From Mesorhizobium sp. 113-3-3 (GTDB lineage: Bacteria > Pseudomonadota > Alphaproteobacteria > Rhizobiales > Rhizobiaceae), in the NCBI RefSeq assembly GCF_016756495.1, contig NZ_AP023243.1, positions 5,708,501 to 5,772,500 of the forward strand: a stretch of DNA of 64,000 nt, in the 5' to 3' direction. Below are positions 18,738 through 27,657 of the stretch, piece after piece. Made by a program: the position numbers and the translations under genes. Below the pieces are notes generated by a model, which was given only the letters and a program-made list of their open reading frames with translations, made no database searches and was not told where the DNA came from. How positions within the stretch are numbered: the first letter of the stretch is position 1; each line of letters starts with the position of its first letter.

Positions 18738-19843
18738 TGCAGATCTGGGACCAGATGGGCTATCCGCATCAGTTCACCATGGGCATGGATAAGGCCGGCC
18801 ATCAGTGGATCGTGGTCGTGGTCAAGGGCACTTTCGATTTTCCCACCACGCCCGGCGGACTGGTGCAGAAATCGACCGAGCAGGTGCCATTGGTCATGGC
18901 CGACACCCAGACCGGCGTGCCGGGCTATTCGGCGACGCTGTGGGAGACCGATTTTGCCTTCCGCAAGCCGCGCTGCGATGTGGTCGCCAATGGCTTCGCC
19001 TATGCACCGGGTGGGCGCCCGGCCGAGCGGGTACCGGTCGGCATCAAGGTTGGAAATTGGTCAAAACTGTTCGAGGTCGTCGGCGACCGGGAATGGCGCT
19101 CCATCGGTCCGGTCTTTACCGCCACGTCGCCGCAACCCTTCCTGAAACTGCCCATCTCCTATGACGTTGCCTGGGGTGGCGTCGACAGGCTGGATCCAGA
19201 AGACAAGCTTCCCGCCAGCTATAAGTACAACCCGGTCGGAACCGGATGGTCGCGCACCAGGAACCAGCGTCTGGTCCCAGGCCTGCGGCTGCCCAACACG
19301 CAGGCGGTCGGCGAGGAAGTGCGCTCACCCTTTGGCGACTACAGGCCGATGAGTTTCGGGCCGATGGGGCGCGGCTGGCCGGGACGCATCGAATATGGCG
19401 GCACCTACGACCAGAACTGGATCGACAATATTTTTCCGTTCCTGCCGCCGGATTTCGATGAACGTTATTTCCAGATGGCGCCGCCGGACCAGCAGATCGA
19501 CCATCCGCGAGGCGGCGAGGATGTGGTGCTGGTCAATCTGACGCCGGCAGGCAAGGAAAGCTTCCGCATGCCAACGACAGCGTTGCCGCTGACGCTGTTC
19601 AAAGGTCGCGAAAAGGCGTTCGTGGGCGAGCTTCTGCCGGATACGGTGCTGTTCGATCCGGAGAGGCGGCGGTTTTCGCTGGTCTGGCGGGTGCAGCAGC
19701 GCCTCCAGCGCACGCTCCTCGATTTTTCAGAATGCTGGATCGGGCCGCCGACACCCGGCATGCAACGCGCCTATGCCAAGCGCAAACGCTACATCCGCAA
19801 GTTCAACACTCCGCTTCGCGATGACGAAGAGGAGGCCGCATGA
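18737..19843 (+). CDS. DUF2169 family protein, probable T6SS effector adaptor
   Basis: DUF2169 proteins are found next to T6SS effectors and PAAR-like proteins and are thought to act as adaptors or chaperones that load cargo on VgrG; one accompanies an effector of Agrobacterium tumefaciens. The 368-residue product shows the family pattern: GHQWIVVVVKGTFDFP (about 20-35), WETDFAFRKPRCDVV, and a C-terminal segment with LFDPERRRFSLVWRVQ. ATG overlaps the tagF stop by one base. It opens a four-gene cargo module with the following ketosynthase-like, DUF4150 and candidate immunity genes. Confidence 0.85.
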   Translation: MQIWDQMGYPHQFTMGMDKAGHQWIVVVVKGTFDFPTTPGGLVQKSTEQVPLVMADTQTGVPGYSATLWETDFAFRKPRCDVVANGFAYAPGGRPAERVPVGIKVGNWSKLFEVVGDREWRSIGPVFTATSPQPFLKLPISYDVAWGGVDRLDPEDKLPASYKYNPVGTGWSRTRNQRLVPGLRLPNTQAVGEEVRSPFGDYRPMSFGPMGRGWPGRIEYGGTYDQNWIDNIFPFLPPDFDERYFQMAPPDQQIDHPRGGEDVVLVNLTPAGKESFRMPTTALPLTLFKGREKAFVGELLPDTVLFDPERRRFSLVWRVQQRLQRTLLDFSECWIGPPTPGMQRAYAKRKRYIRKFNTPLRDDEEEAA

Positions 19844-20857
19844 ATGAACGCTGACCTCGACATCGTCTCGGCGGGCATGGTGACGGCAGTCGGCCTCGAC
19901 GCGCCATCAAGTTGCGCAGCGATGCGCGCGCGTCTCGACGGTTTCCAGGAAACGCGTTTCCTTGGCGCCGCCGGCGAGTGGCTGATCGGTGCGCCCGTCC
20001 CGCTGCCGCGCAACTGGATGGGCGCAAAGCGCCTTGCCCATATGGCCGCCGCGGCGATTGTCGAAGCGTTCGAAGCGAAGCCCGAGGCCCGGGGCAGGAC
20101 GGCCCTGGTTCTTTGCCTGGCCGAGGAGGACCGTCCCGGGCGTCCGGCGCCTGACAGCCGAAACCTGCTTAGCCAGATCGAGCAAATCACGGAAATCGTC
20201 GGTCCCATTGCCTCGCGCGTCGTCGCGCATGGCCGCCCGTCCGGCCACGTTGCGTTGGAGGCGGCCCGCCGCCTGCTCGCCTCCAATGCGGCTCCTTTTG
20301 TGATAATTGTCGGGGTGGACAGCTATCTGACCTCCCAGACCGTTAACCACTATCTCGCCCGTGAGCGGTTGCTCACGCCAAAAAACTCGAACGGCTTCAT
20401 TCCGGGGGAGGCCGCTGCGGCGATTCTCTGCGCGCGCACGGGCGGCACCATGCACCTCACGGGGCTCGGCCTGGCACGGGAGGAAGCTCATATTTACAAC
20501 GAGACGGATCTTCCCTTCCGAGGGCAAGCGATGACAACGGCTTACAAGGAAGCGTTTGCCGGGTCAGGGTGCCTCCACTCGGATATCACTCTCAAGATGG
20601 GAGATTTCGTCGGCGAGACATACTGGTTCCAGCAATCTGCCCTTGCCATGCTGCGCACACAACGCGAGCACTCGCAGGTGCGGCCAATATGGGCGCTGGG
20701 CGCGAGCCTGGGGAATGTCGGGGCGGCCGCTGTCCCGGTGATGCTGGGGTGGGCGCTGTCGGCGATACAACGCGGCTACGCGCCATCGGGGCCGATCCTG
20801 ATCGAGGCCTCGGGCGATGACGGCGCATGCGGCGCTGCCGTGGTGGAGGCAAGATGA
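19844..20857 (+). CDS. Ketosynthase-like (thiolase-fold) T6SS-associated protein, probably inactive
   Basis: A 337-residue protein with the outline of a beta-ketoacyl-ACP synthase: an N-terminal MVTAVGLDAPSSCAAMRARL start, VIIVGVDSYL (about 161-170), GFIPGEAAAAILCA (about 184-197), and a C-terminal GASLGNVGAAAVPVML. The nucleophilic Cys normally found before the helix ALEAARRLL is absent (HGRPSGHVALEAA here), and the usual active-site His near the SLGNVGAAA segment is missing. It is therefore probably a structural or adaptor protein rather than an enzyme; similar genes occur with DUF2169/DUF4150 modules. GAGGAGGCC precedes ATG. Its 3' end overlaps the DUF4150 gene start by four bases. Confidence 0.75.
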   Translation: MNADLDIVSAGMVTAVGLDAPSSCAAMRARLDGFQETRFLGAAGEWLIGAPVPLPRNWMGAKRLAHMAAAAIVEAFEAKPEARGRTALVLCLAEEDRPGRPAPDSRNLLSQIEQITEIVGPIASRVVAHGRPSGHVALEAARRLLASNAAPFVIIVGVDSYLTSQTVNHYLARERLLTPKNSNGFIPGEAAAAILCARTGGTMHLTGLGLAREEAHIYNETDLPFRGQAMTTAYKEAFAGSGCLHSDITLKMGDFVGETYWFQQSALAMLRTQREHSQVRPIWALGASLGNVGAAAVPVMLGWALSAIQRGYAPSGPILIEASGDDGACGAAVVEAR

Positions 20858-21855
20858 CTGTCTACGCGAACGGGCGAGAGATTTCGGCAGAGGCGCAAGG
20901 CTGCAAGGTCATTGCGGATTTCCCCGACACATGTTTCACCCCGCCCGAGAATCCGGCGACCCCGCCGGGCGTGCCCGTCCCGTACCCTGATTTCGGGTTC
21001 GACTCCGATCTGACGTCGGGTAGCGGAACCGTGAAGATCGGCAACAAGCCTATCAGCCAGGAAAACAGCAGCTACTACAGCAAATGCAGCGGCGACGAGG
21101 CCGGGGCGGCGGCCAAAAAAGGCATAATCACCTCAAAAAATACCGGCAAGGTCTACGCACACGGCTGGTCGTCGGACGTCAAGGTCGAGAGCAAGGGTGT
21201 CGTTCGGCTTGGCGACATGGCCACCAGCAATCACGGGACCGATCCCGGCGATGCGCCCCCAATGGTGATCGTCGGAAAGCCGGCATTCGGCATTCCTGGC
21301 GATGAAGACTGCATGGTCGGCAGCTTCGAGGACATTCACGAAAAGTGTAACGCCAAAAAGGACCCTACCGATCCTTTGGCCAAGCCAGGTTCACAAGGTG
21401 TGGCTCACCAGGCTCACCATATCGTTCCGGACCGCTGTTTTCGCGTCAACAGCGAAGATCGAATGGCGAACCCGCCGTTTCCCAGCAGGGATCAGGGCAT
21501 TTGCATCTGCATCCCTCGCGTGAACCACTCGGCGGCTCGGCCGCCGAGTGGCGAAGACGTCACCGTGCACCATCACCTGGACAATGCTTTGACCGAACTC
21601 GGCGAGGACGTCGCAACAAGAGCCAACCCGCGCGGCGTCGAGAAAGTGGAAAAAATAAGAAAGCAATGTTTGGATGCTCTTGCCGAACTGGTCGATGATC
21701 CGGTGTCCGCGGACTGCTACCAAGTGGCATGTGAAAAGGTGACCGAGCAAACACAGCCAATCAAGGACAAGTATGCTCGAGCGGAGAAGAGCTCCAGCAA
21801 TATGAGTCCTGCCGCCAAGGGCGTGCTGAACAGGCAGCATCTGCCAACAGCATGA
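20854..21855 (+). CDS. PAAR-like DUF4150 effector with C-terminal HHIVP nuclease-type domain
   Basis: A likely secreted antibacterial effector. Residues about 1-140 match the DUF4150 (PAAR-like) fold that caps the VgrG spike: TVYANGREIS, CFTPPENPATPPGVPVPYP, VKIGNKPIS, and GKVYAHGWSSDVKVESKGVVRLGD. The C-terminal part (about 180-290) carries AHQAHHIVPD (His 185, 188 and 189), GICICIP and VHHHLDNAL, the arrangement of HNH/endonuclease-VII-like toxin domains; the catalytic assignment is inference. ATG at 20854, with GGTGGAGGC upstream, is preferred over an earlier in-frame ATG at 20827. 333 residues. The next gene, 63 bases on, is the candidate immunity gene. Confidence 0.78.
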   Translation: MTVYANGREISAEAQGCKVIADFPDTCFTPPENPATPPGVPVPYPDFGFDSDLTSGSGTVKIGNKPISQENSSYYSKCSGDEAGAAAKKGIITSKNTGKVYAHGWSSDVKVESKGVVRLGDMATSNHGTDPGDAPPMVIVGKPAFGIPGDEDCMVGSFEDIHEKCNAKKDPTDPLAKPGSQGVAHQAHHIVPDRCFRVNSEDRMANPPFPSRDQGICICIPRVNHSAARPPSGEDVTVHHHLDNALTELGEDVATRANPRGVEKVEKIRKQCLDALAELVDDPVSADCYQVACEKVTEQTQPIKDKYARAEKSSSNMSPAAKGVLNRQHLPTA

Positions 21856-21918
21856 GATCGATGCCAAGGGAGTGTTGAGCGACCGATGAGGCGAAAACCA
21901 GAGATAACAGGAGGTGTC

Positions 21919-22899
21919 GTGAGCGTGGACAGGACCCTTTACATCCTGTTCAAAGCGATACCGGGCGAAGACGATGACCGGCTCGTCGCCTCCGGTCGGG
22001 TTGCCGATGGTTCGGTTGTGCTTCGGCCTCGAGAGGAGGTCGCGGACCTGATCTCTTTCACGGCCCTGCAGCCGCCCTTCGAAGCCCAGGCCGTTGGACT
22101 GACTGGAGAGGGCGAGGTGGTGTATTTTTTCGAAGCCGTCAGTCAACGCGAGCAGATACCCGGAGCCGGTTTCGCCTCCGAGAATGCGATGAAGCTCGGC
22201 CGCATGACAAAGATACTGCAGATCGGCAATCGACTGTTGGCGCTCGGCTATGGCGGGCAAGTCTACATGCGGACGCCTTCGGAGGGCTGGAGATTTCTCG
22301 CAGGCCCGAAAGGCAGCGATGACGGGTCGACAAACCTGGTCTACTTCTGCGCCGTCGCGCACAAAGGCCGGCTGTATTTTGGTGGAACGGAGACGAAGCG
22401 GTTCAGGAGCACGGCGGAGATTGACGCTGCGAGCCAAGCCGGCGATGGCCGGCGTCTCGCGCGTGCCATCCTGGCGGCGAAGGTACCGGACAAAGCTGTG
22501 GTCGGGGCATACGACGGTTCATGGAGCCAGGTGGATTTTGATCATCCCGGAACTGTCGTCGAGATGCTGGAGGCAGGCAAATCCATCGAGATTTTCACAA
22601 CCAATGGGCGCATTGTCTCGACACCCGATTTTCAGGAATTCAACGACGCATTCGCATTCGGCAAGAAGAAGTCGTTTTGGGATATAAAAAGAACGGAGCA
22701 AGCGATCCTTGTGTATTTCGACGGCACACTTTTCCGGTGGACCGGCGAGATGGAGCCGTTCGAACCGCCGCTGCCTGGCGTTGACGAAAGTTTCATAAAC
22801 GTTTCGAGCTATGCCGGATTCCTGGCGGCGTTCGCCCCGCATCAAATCTACACGCTGGATGAAGACGATTGGGGCGAAGTTACTTACACCTTGTCGTAA
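21919..22899 (+). CDS. Unrecognised protein, candidate immunity protein to the DUF4150 effector
   Basis: A 326-residue protein I do not recognise. It has no signal peptide or transmembrane segment and is rich in beta-strand-like repeats (for example GNRLLALGYGGQVYMR, AILVYFDGTLFRWTGEM), which suggests a beta-propeller-like fold. GTG at 21919 is chosen because AGGAGGT (21909-21915) sits four bases before it; ATG at 21886 has no ribosome-binding site. It is the last gene of the operon, directly downstream of the putative nuclease effector, the usual place for a cognate immunity gene. A cytoplasmic location would fit neutralising a nuclease. GC content looks lower than in the structural genes, as is common for cargo genes. 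Confidence 0.6.
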   Translation: MSVDRTLYILFKAIPGEDDDRLVASGRVADGSVVLRPREEVADLISFTALQPPFEAQAVGLTGEGEVVYFFEAVSQREQIPGAGFASENAMKLGRMTKILQIGNRLLALGYGGQVYMRTPSEGWRFLAGPKGSDDGSTNLVYFCAVAHKGRLYFGGTETKRFRSTAEIDAASQAGDGRRLARAILAAKVPDKAVVGAYDGSWSQVDFDHPGTVVEMLEAGKSIEIFTTNGRIVSTPDFQEFNDAFAFGKKKSFWDIKRTEQAILVYFDGTLFRWTGEMEPFEPPLPGVDESFINVSSYAGFLAAFAPHQIYTLDEDDWGEVTYTLS

Positions 22900-22928
22900 G
22901 TGGCGGCGGGAAGGTCGTATAAAACTCT

Positions 22929-23279
22929 TCAGATATCGGCCGCCGGCAACTTGGCGGCCAGGTATTTGCGCACCTGGTCGAGGTTCAACTGCTTGAGAGG
23001 GAGAGGACTGGTCGCCTCCAGCATCCGGACCACAAAAAGCTCTCCAGCTTCCGAAAATTCGTCGAAACGCTCCTTTGCGATACGCTTGCCTTCGACACCC
23101 GCAACACGCAGCCCAAGCAGATGTGCTTCCAGCCGCTCTATGAGCCGCTCCACGTGCTCCTCGTCCATCTCGGGGTTTTCGCCGGGATGCAGCAGATGGT
23201 GGTCGTAGACCGTCCAGAGGAAGGCCGCCATTTCCGCGTGCTGACGTACGATATGTTCGAGTATCGGCGGCTTTGGCAT
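22929..23279 (-). CDS. Short TIGR02270-like T6SS-associated protein
   Basis: The 116-residue product resembles the N-terminal part of TIGR02270-family T6SS-associated proteins: ILEHIVRQHAEMAAFLW (residues 6-22) and VERLIERLEAHLLGLRVAGVEG (about 43-64). The usual family members run to about 400 residues with HEAT-like repeats, so this is either a short form or a remnant. Its ATG overlaps the stop of the preceding DUF6484 gene (TGATG), which suggests it is still translated as the last gene of the vgrG unit. It converges on the candidate immunity gene with 29 bases between them. Confidence 0.65.
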   Translation of the reverse strand: MPKPPILEHIVRQHAEMAAFLWTVYDHHLLHPGENPEMDEEHVERLIERLEAHLLGLRVAGVEGKRIAKERFDEFSEAGELFVVRMLEATSPLPLKQLNLDQVRKYLAAKLPAADI

Positions 23280-23716
23280 CAGTTCAGATTCACGGAGCCG
23301 CCACGGATACGGTTGGAGGCGCTGGCGTGGCTGACCAGGTTGGTGCCTCGTATGGTGAGATGGCCATCCTTTTCCATAATGATGACCGACTTACCGCACC
23401 TCAGCTCAAGCCGCTCGCTCGAACTGATTTTCACCGTTTCACCGTCGCGCACGACATGACTGTTGTCCCGGCTGTTTGTCTGTCGTTTTGCGGGGTCGAC
23501 AATACGCCCCACGATCAGCGGTTTCAGCGGATTGGCATTTTCGAACAGCAGTGCGACTTCTGACCCGATCATGTCGGACGACAGTTCGGTCAGACTTCGC
23601 GCCTGCAGGGCCACCTCCTCCCGATTTCCGGGAAACACCACGAGTGGCGCACCTTGGTCGAACCCAAGCAGCAAGCCAATCACCACTCCATCGATCCGTT
23701 CGTCAATATCGCTCAT
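23279..23716 (-). CDS. DUF6484 family T6SS-associated protein
   Basis: A 145-residue protein with the DUF6484 pattern: GVVIGLLLGFDQGAPLVVFPG (about 10-30, conserved core GFDxGAPLVxFPG) followed by the VALLFENANPLKPLIVGRI strand pair, reminiscent of an OB-fold found in spike proteins. A C-terminal SNRIRGGSVNLN tail completes it. Such genes accompany vgrG and are thought to assist the spike. It lies 10 bases after vgrG in the same unit and overlaps the next gene by one base. No enzymatic motif is visible. Confidence 0.75.
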   Translation of the reverse strand: MSDIDERIDGVVIGLLLGFDQGAPLVVFPGNREEVALQARSLTELSSDMIGSEVALLFENANPLKPLIVGRIVDPAKRQTNSRDNSHVVRDGETVKISSSERLELRCGKSVIIMEKDGHLTIRGTNLVSHASASNRIRGGSVNLN

Positions 23717-23726
23717 GGGTGCGTCC

Positions 23727-26054
23727 TCAGTTCTGCTTTATCTCCGAGCCTTTCATGATGATGTCGCTCGAAGCATTGACGTCTATCTTTCCTGAACCCT
23801 TGATGGTGATGTCTTTGCCCTTGATGGTGATCGTCCCATCCTTTTTCATGATAATTTCGGCACTTCCTGTTTTGATCGTGACCGACTCCTTGGCCTCGAT
23901 GGTCAGGTTCTTGCCGACCACGATGCCCGCGTCCTCGCCGACCTGGATAAGGCTCTTTTTCCCGACCTTGAGCTCGTGCGCCCCATTGACCTGAGTTGAG
24001 GCATCCTCGCCGACCTTGATGATATGCGTTTTGCCGATTTGCGTGTTCTGGGCCCCGCCGATCTTGACGCCCTGATCGGACCCGATCTCAATGCCTTGGC
24101 TTGATCCGACGTTCCAACTGTCCGACGCGCCGATATCGTGGCTCTGGCTGATGCCGACCGTGACCGAGCGGGCGGCGCCAATCGTGTTGGTCTGAACGCC
24201 GCCTACGGTTCGGGTCTCGGCGGCGCCCACCGTGTCGATGCGTGCCGCGCCCACGGTGACCGTCTGAACCAGTCCCACGGTCTGCGAATGGTTGGCGTCG
24301 ATGTTTTCGGTCGAATTGGCGACGACGTGGATCGTCTCGTTCGCCATCACCGTCAGCGAGCGGTTCGCGCCCACCGTCTCCGTGTCGTTGCTGCCGATGT
24401 TCGTCGTCTGGTCGACGCCGATCTTGACCGTCTTGTTGTTGCCGACGTCTTCATCGAGGTTATGGCCGACGGAATGCTTGGCGTCATGGTCGATGCGGTC
24501 GGACTGGTCGTGCTGCACCGTCTTATTGCGGTCGTGCTTGATCAGCAGATGATGGTCCTTCTGCGCCTGGAAATTGACCAGTTCGGAACCAGCCTTGTCC
24601 TCGAACATCAGCTCGTTGTAACCGCCGCCGCCTTTCGAGGAATTGGACTTCCAGCCCGATTGCGTGGCGTTGGCCGGCAGCGCATAAGGCGGCATCTCGG
24701 AGGCATTGTAGACCCGGCCGGTGATGATCGGCAGGTCCGGATCGCCCTCGATGAAATCGACGATGACCTCCTGGCCGATGCGCGGGATCTGGATGAAGCC
24801 CCAGCCGCTGCCGGCCCAGGTCTGCGACACGCGCACGAAGCAGGACGAGTTCTGGTCCTTCTTGCCGAGGCGGTCCCAGTGGAACTGCACCTTCACCCGC
24901 GCGTATTTGTCCGTGAATATCTCCTCTCCCGAAGGGCCGACCACCGTTGCCGTCTGCGGGCCGCGCATGATCGGTCTTGGCGTGATGCGCGGAGGCCGAT
25001 AGGGCAATTTCGTCGGCGCCACGCCCAGCACTACCTTGAAATTCTCGATGTGGGCCTCGTTCTGGGTCCGGTAGCCCGGATCGAACAGCCGGTATTCGGC
25101 GCTCACAACCAGATATTCCGTGTTCTGGTCGTCGCGCGGAAAGCTTTCGAGCGTGAACTTGCAGCCGGAAAAAAGGCCGCGCACCGTACCCACGGCGGTG
25201 TTGCGCTGATGCTCGGCCTGGAGTTCCTCGCGGCGGACCCCCGCGATCGTGTCGCCGCGCCCGACATCGAGATGCGCTCCGGGCTGGCGGTAGTTTTCGC
25301 CCGAAGCTTCCTTGTGGCCGAAGGGCTGGGCGGACTTCGCCATCAGATCGGCGCCCGGCTTCTCGAAATCATAGTCCGTATGGGCGTAGGCGCCTGGCCG
25401 CACCGCACTGCCCGGAATCCATTCGGTGATGTATTCGACGTCGCGTCGCGAGCCATAGCCCTCGGAATTGTAAAGCACCTTGTCGTAGCCTGGAGCCGGC
25501 TTCAGCTTGCTCATCGCATCGCACAGAACCAGCGTGTGCTTGTCCTCGTCATGCTCGAAGAAATAGAAAATACCTTCGTGCTCGAACAACCGCTGCACGA
25601 AATCGAGATCACTCTCGTCATACTGGACACAGTATTCGCGCGATGGGTAGGAGCCCTGCAGCCGCTTCTCGAACTTTGCGATGCCGTATTTGGAAAAGAT
25701 CTTTTCGACGATCTCCACAGCGGTCATGTTCTGGAAAATGCGGCAGTCGGTGGTGTTGCCGAGAAACCAGAGCCATGGCCTGACGGTGGCCTCGTAATAG
25801 GCCAGCCGGTCCTCCACGCGCGTAAGCTTGAAATCCGACACCAGGCCGCTGAACCAGCGCTTTGGATCGGCTTCACCTTCGACCGAAACGACGCCGCCCA
25901 GCATCTTCAGCGGATCGACGTCACGGCTCTTGCTGACGAACCCGACAGTATAGGCAAAACTTCGGCTGATCTCATCACGACCGACGAGATGGGTGAAGGT
26001 CAGCACGTCGGCGCCAACCGGCGTGTGTACAACCGTGGCACGTTCGTTCGGCAT
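23727..26054 (-). CDS. vgrG: VgrG (TssI), T6SS spike tip protein
   Basis: VgrG trimers form the puncturing tip on the Hcp tube. The 775-residue product has the gp27-like part (about 1-380: FTHLVGRDEISRSFAYTV, YCVQYDESDLDFVQRLFEHEGIFYFFEH), the gp5 OB-fold (about 400-490: VKVQFHWDRLGKKDQNSSCFVRVSQTWAG, IPRIGQEVIVDFIEGDPDLPIITGRVYN in overlapping blocks), and a long C-terminal beta-helix made of short repeats such as NHSQTVG. There is no additional toxin domain at the C-terminus, so it is a structural VgrG that probably carries the PAAR-like effector. AGGAGGGG precedes ATG. It is transcribed away from the second tagH. Confidence 0.96.
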   Translation of the reverse strand: MPNERATVVHTPVGADVLTFTHLVGRDEISRSFAYTVGFVSKSRDVDPLKMLGGVVSVEGEADPKRWFSGLVSDFKLTRVEDRLAYYEATVRPWLWFLGNTTDCRIFQNMTAVEIVEKIFSKYGIAKFEKRLQGSYPSREYCVQYDESDLDFVQRLFEHEGIFYFFEHDEDKHTLVLCDAMSKLKPAPGYDKVLYNSEGYGSRRDVEYITEWIPGSAVRPGAYAHTDYDFEKPGADLMAKSAQPFGHKEASGENYRQPGAHLDVGRGDTIAGVRREELQAEHQRNTAVGTVRGLFSGCKFTLESFPRDDQNTEYLVVSAEYRLFDPGYRTQNEAHIENFKVVLGVAPTKLPYRPPRITPRPIMRGPQTATVVGPSGEEIFTDKYARVKVQFHWDRLGKKDQNSSCFVRVSQTWAGSGWGFIQIPRIGQEVIVDFIEGDPDLPIITGRVYNASEMPPYALPANATQSGWKSNSSKGGGGYNELMFEDKAGSELVNFQAQKDHHLLIKHDRNKTVQHDQSDRIDHDAKHSVGHNLDEDVGNNKTVKIGVDQTTNIGSNDTETVGANRSLTVMANETIHVVANSTENIDANHSQTVGLVQTVTVGAARIDTVGAAETRTVGGVQTNTIGAARSVTVGISQSHDIGASDSWNVGSSQGIEIGSDQGVKIGGAQNTQIGKTHIIKVGEDASTQVNGAHELKVGKKSLIQVGEDAGIVVGKNLTIEAKESVTIKTGSAEIIMKKDGTITIKGKDITIKGSGKIDVNASSDIIMKGSEIKQN

Positions 26055-26300
26055 GGGTCGTGCCCCTCCTGGACGCCGCCGCCAATGTGATGGACTGAAG
26101 CTCCCGCTCCGGAAACCGCATCACGGTCGGGAGGTCTTCGAATTCACCGCATCGGACCGCCGCAAGCGTAGCATATGTTTGATGGAGGCCAAACAGAAGC
26201 AATGTCTAAACCGTGGCGTGCATTCAAGTGAACGCACCTCTCCCACTGCGATGGCAAGATGCTAGAATGTCTAGGATTTCAGCTTTGCCAGTGGCGTCGA
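26055..26300. promoter_or_regulatory. Divergent intergenic region between vgrG and the second tagH
   Basis: 246 bases separating oppositely transcribed genes. It should contain the promoters for the vgrG unit and for the second T6SS block. No clear -35/-10 or sigma-54 element was found; the short AAGCGTAGC at 26164-26172 recalls part of the element shared at 44645 and 63853 but is too short to call. Confidence 0.4.
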
Positions 26301-27374
26301 ATGTTCATTTCGCTTCAGATCAGCAATGTTGACAGCTTGCCGCCAGGCATCGCGGCGAGCTATGCCGCGCGCGACCGCAGCTTCGAGATCGGGCGCGAAA
26401 ATTGCGACTGGACGCTGTCCGATCCCGACAAGGTCATCTCGGGCCGGCATTGCGAAGTCCGCTATCAGGCGGGCTCGTTCTGGCTTCATGACGTCTCGCG
26501 CAACGGCACTTTCGTCAACGGTTCCAGCCAGCGCATGAAGGCGCCGCATCGGCTGACCCAAGGCGACCGGTTGCTGATCGGCCGTTATGTCGTCGCCGTT
26601 TCGGTCGACGAAGAGCGCGTCGCCACCGGATATCCGCAAACCAGGACCGGTTCGACGCAACGCGAGTTGCCGCCCTCGACGGGAACGCCGCTGGAACCCG
26701 GCAGCGCATTGTTCCACAATCCGGCGGAGCAGCGCCCGGCCGAAGTCATGCCGGTGTCTTCGGCGCGGCAGCCCAGCCCGAATGTCCCGGCCAGGCAGCC
26801 AGGGGAAGCGGACGGTCTACTGCGCGATATCGCCAGGGCGGCCGGCCTGTCGCCGGAGCTGCTGCAGTCGCGCGACCCGCATGACGTCGCTGCCGAGATC
26901 GGCGCGGTGTTGAGAACTACGGTCGAGCAACTGTCCCTGCTGCTCAAGGCGCGCGCCGCCGCCAAGGTGCTCGCCAAGAGCGCGCACCGCACGATGATCG
27001 GCGCCGAGGACAACAACCCGCTGAAATTCGTGCCGGGCACCGACGACATACTCGAAATCATGTTTGCCAGGCGCAGGGCCGGCTATCTCGATGCCAGGCA
27101 TAGTATCGAGGATGCGTTCCGCGACCTGAAGACCCACGAAATCGCGACCTACGCCGCCATGCAGGCCGCGCTCTCGCGGCTGCTCGACGACCTGTCGCCG
27201 GAGGCGATCGCCAAAAGAATCCCGCCCGCGTCCTTTTCGTCCAGGAAAAGCCAGGCCTGGGATGCGCTCGTCGCAACGTGGCGGACGATGGAGGACAGGC
27301 ACGAAAACGGCATGCTGGATGTCTTCCTCGCCTATTTCGCCGAAGCCTACGCCAAGGCCGACAAGCAGAAATAG
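26301..27374 (+). CDS. tagH: TagH/Fha, FHA-domain protein (copy 2)
   Basis: A second FHA-domain T6SS protein, 357 residues. The FHA domain (about 1-100) retains GR, SGRH and NGT elements (FEIGRENCDW, VISGRHCEVRY, DVSRNGTFVNG), so phosphothreonine binding is plausible. A linker of about 70 residues leads to the C-terminal T6SS FHA domain (LLRDIARAAGL, EDNNPLKFVPGTDDI). ATG at 26301 is taken because the family opening MFISLQISNVDS begins there; an upstream ATG at 26259 is possible. It is shorter than copy 1 mainly in the linker. It heads the block containing the second tssL and tssM. Confidence 0.88.
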   Translation: MFISLQISNVDSLPPGIAASYAARDRSFEIGRENCDWTLSDPDKVISGRHCEVRYQAGSFWLHDVSRNGTFVNGSSQRMKAPHRLTQGDRLLIGRYVVAVSVDEERVATGYPQTRTGSTQRELPPSTGTPLEPGSALFHNPAEQRPAEVMPVSSARQPSPNVPARQPGEADGLLRDIARAAGLSPELLQSRDPHDVAAEIGAVLRTTVEQLSLLLKARAAAKVLAKSAHRTMIGAEDNNPLKFVPGTDDILEIMFARRRAGYLDARHSIEDAFRDLKTHEIATYAAMQAALSRLLDDLSPEAIAKRIPPASFSSRKSQAWDALVATWRTMEDRHENGMLDVFLAYFAEAYAKADKQK

Positions 27375-27657
27375 CCGCGCTCGTCGGCAACGCCCTTACG
27401 GGCTGTGTGAGGGACCCCGTGGAAGAAGCTGCTTCCTTGATCATCCTGCTTCCCGGTTTCAATCGGCTTCCGGTCCGACTAGGATAGCGCATGGGTGCTT
27501 GCCTGGCTGGCAGAGCGGCGTGGCTTGGGGCGTGTGCAGGAATGTCATGTTTCGGCAAGATCAGTCTTTCCATTCGGCTTGCTGTTGATACCCGGCCTGG
27601 TACGCGCAGCTCACCCCGCCTGGAAGATGCCCCTGCCCCCTCGACGGTCGCGCGCCG

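Noticed and set aside
24138..26090. A 650-codon frame on the plus strand opposite vgrG
   Set aside because: It is the high-GC shadow of vgrG; no family similarity, and its composition (Arg, His, Gly, Leu-rich) is typical of antisense frames.
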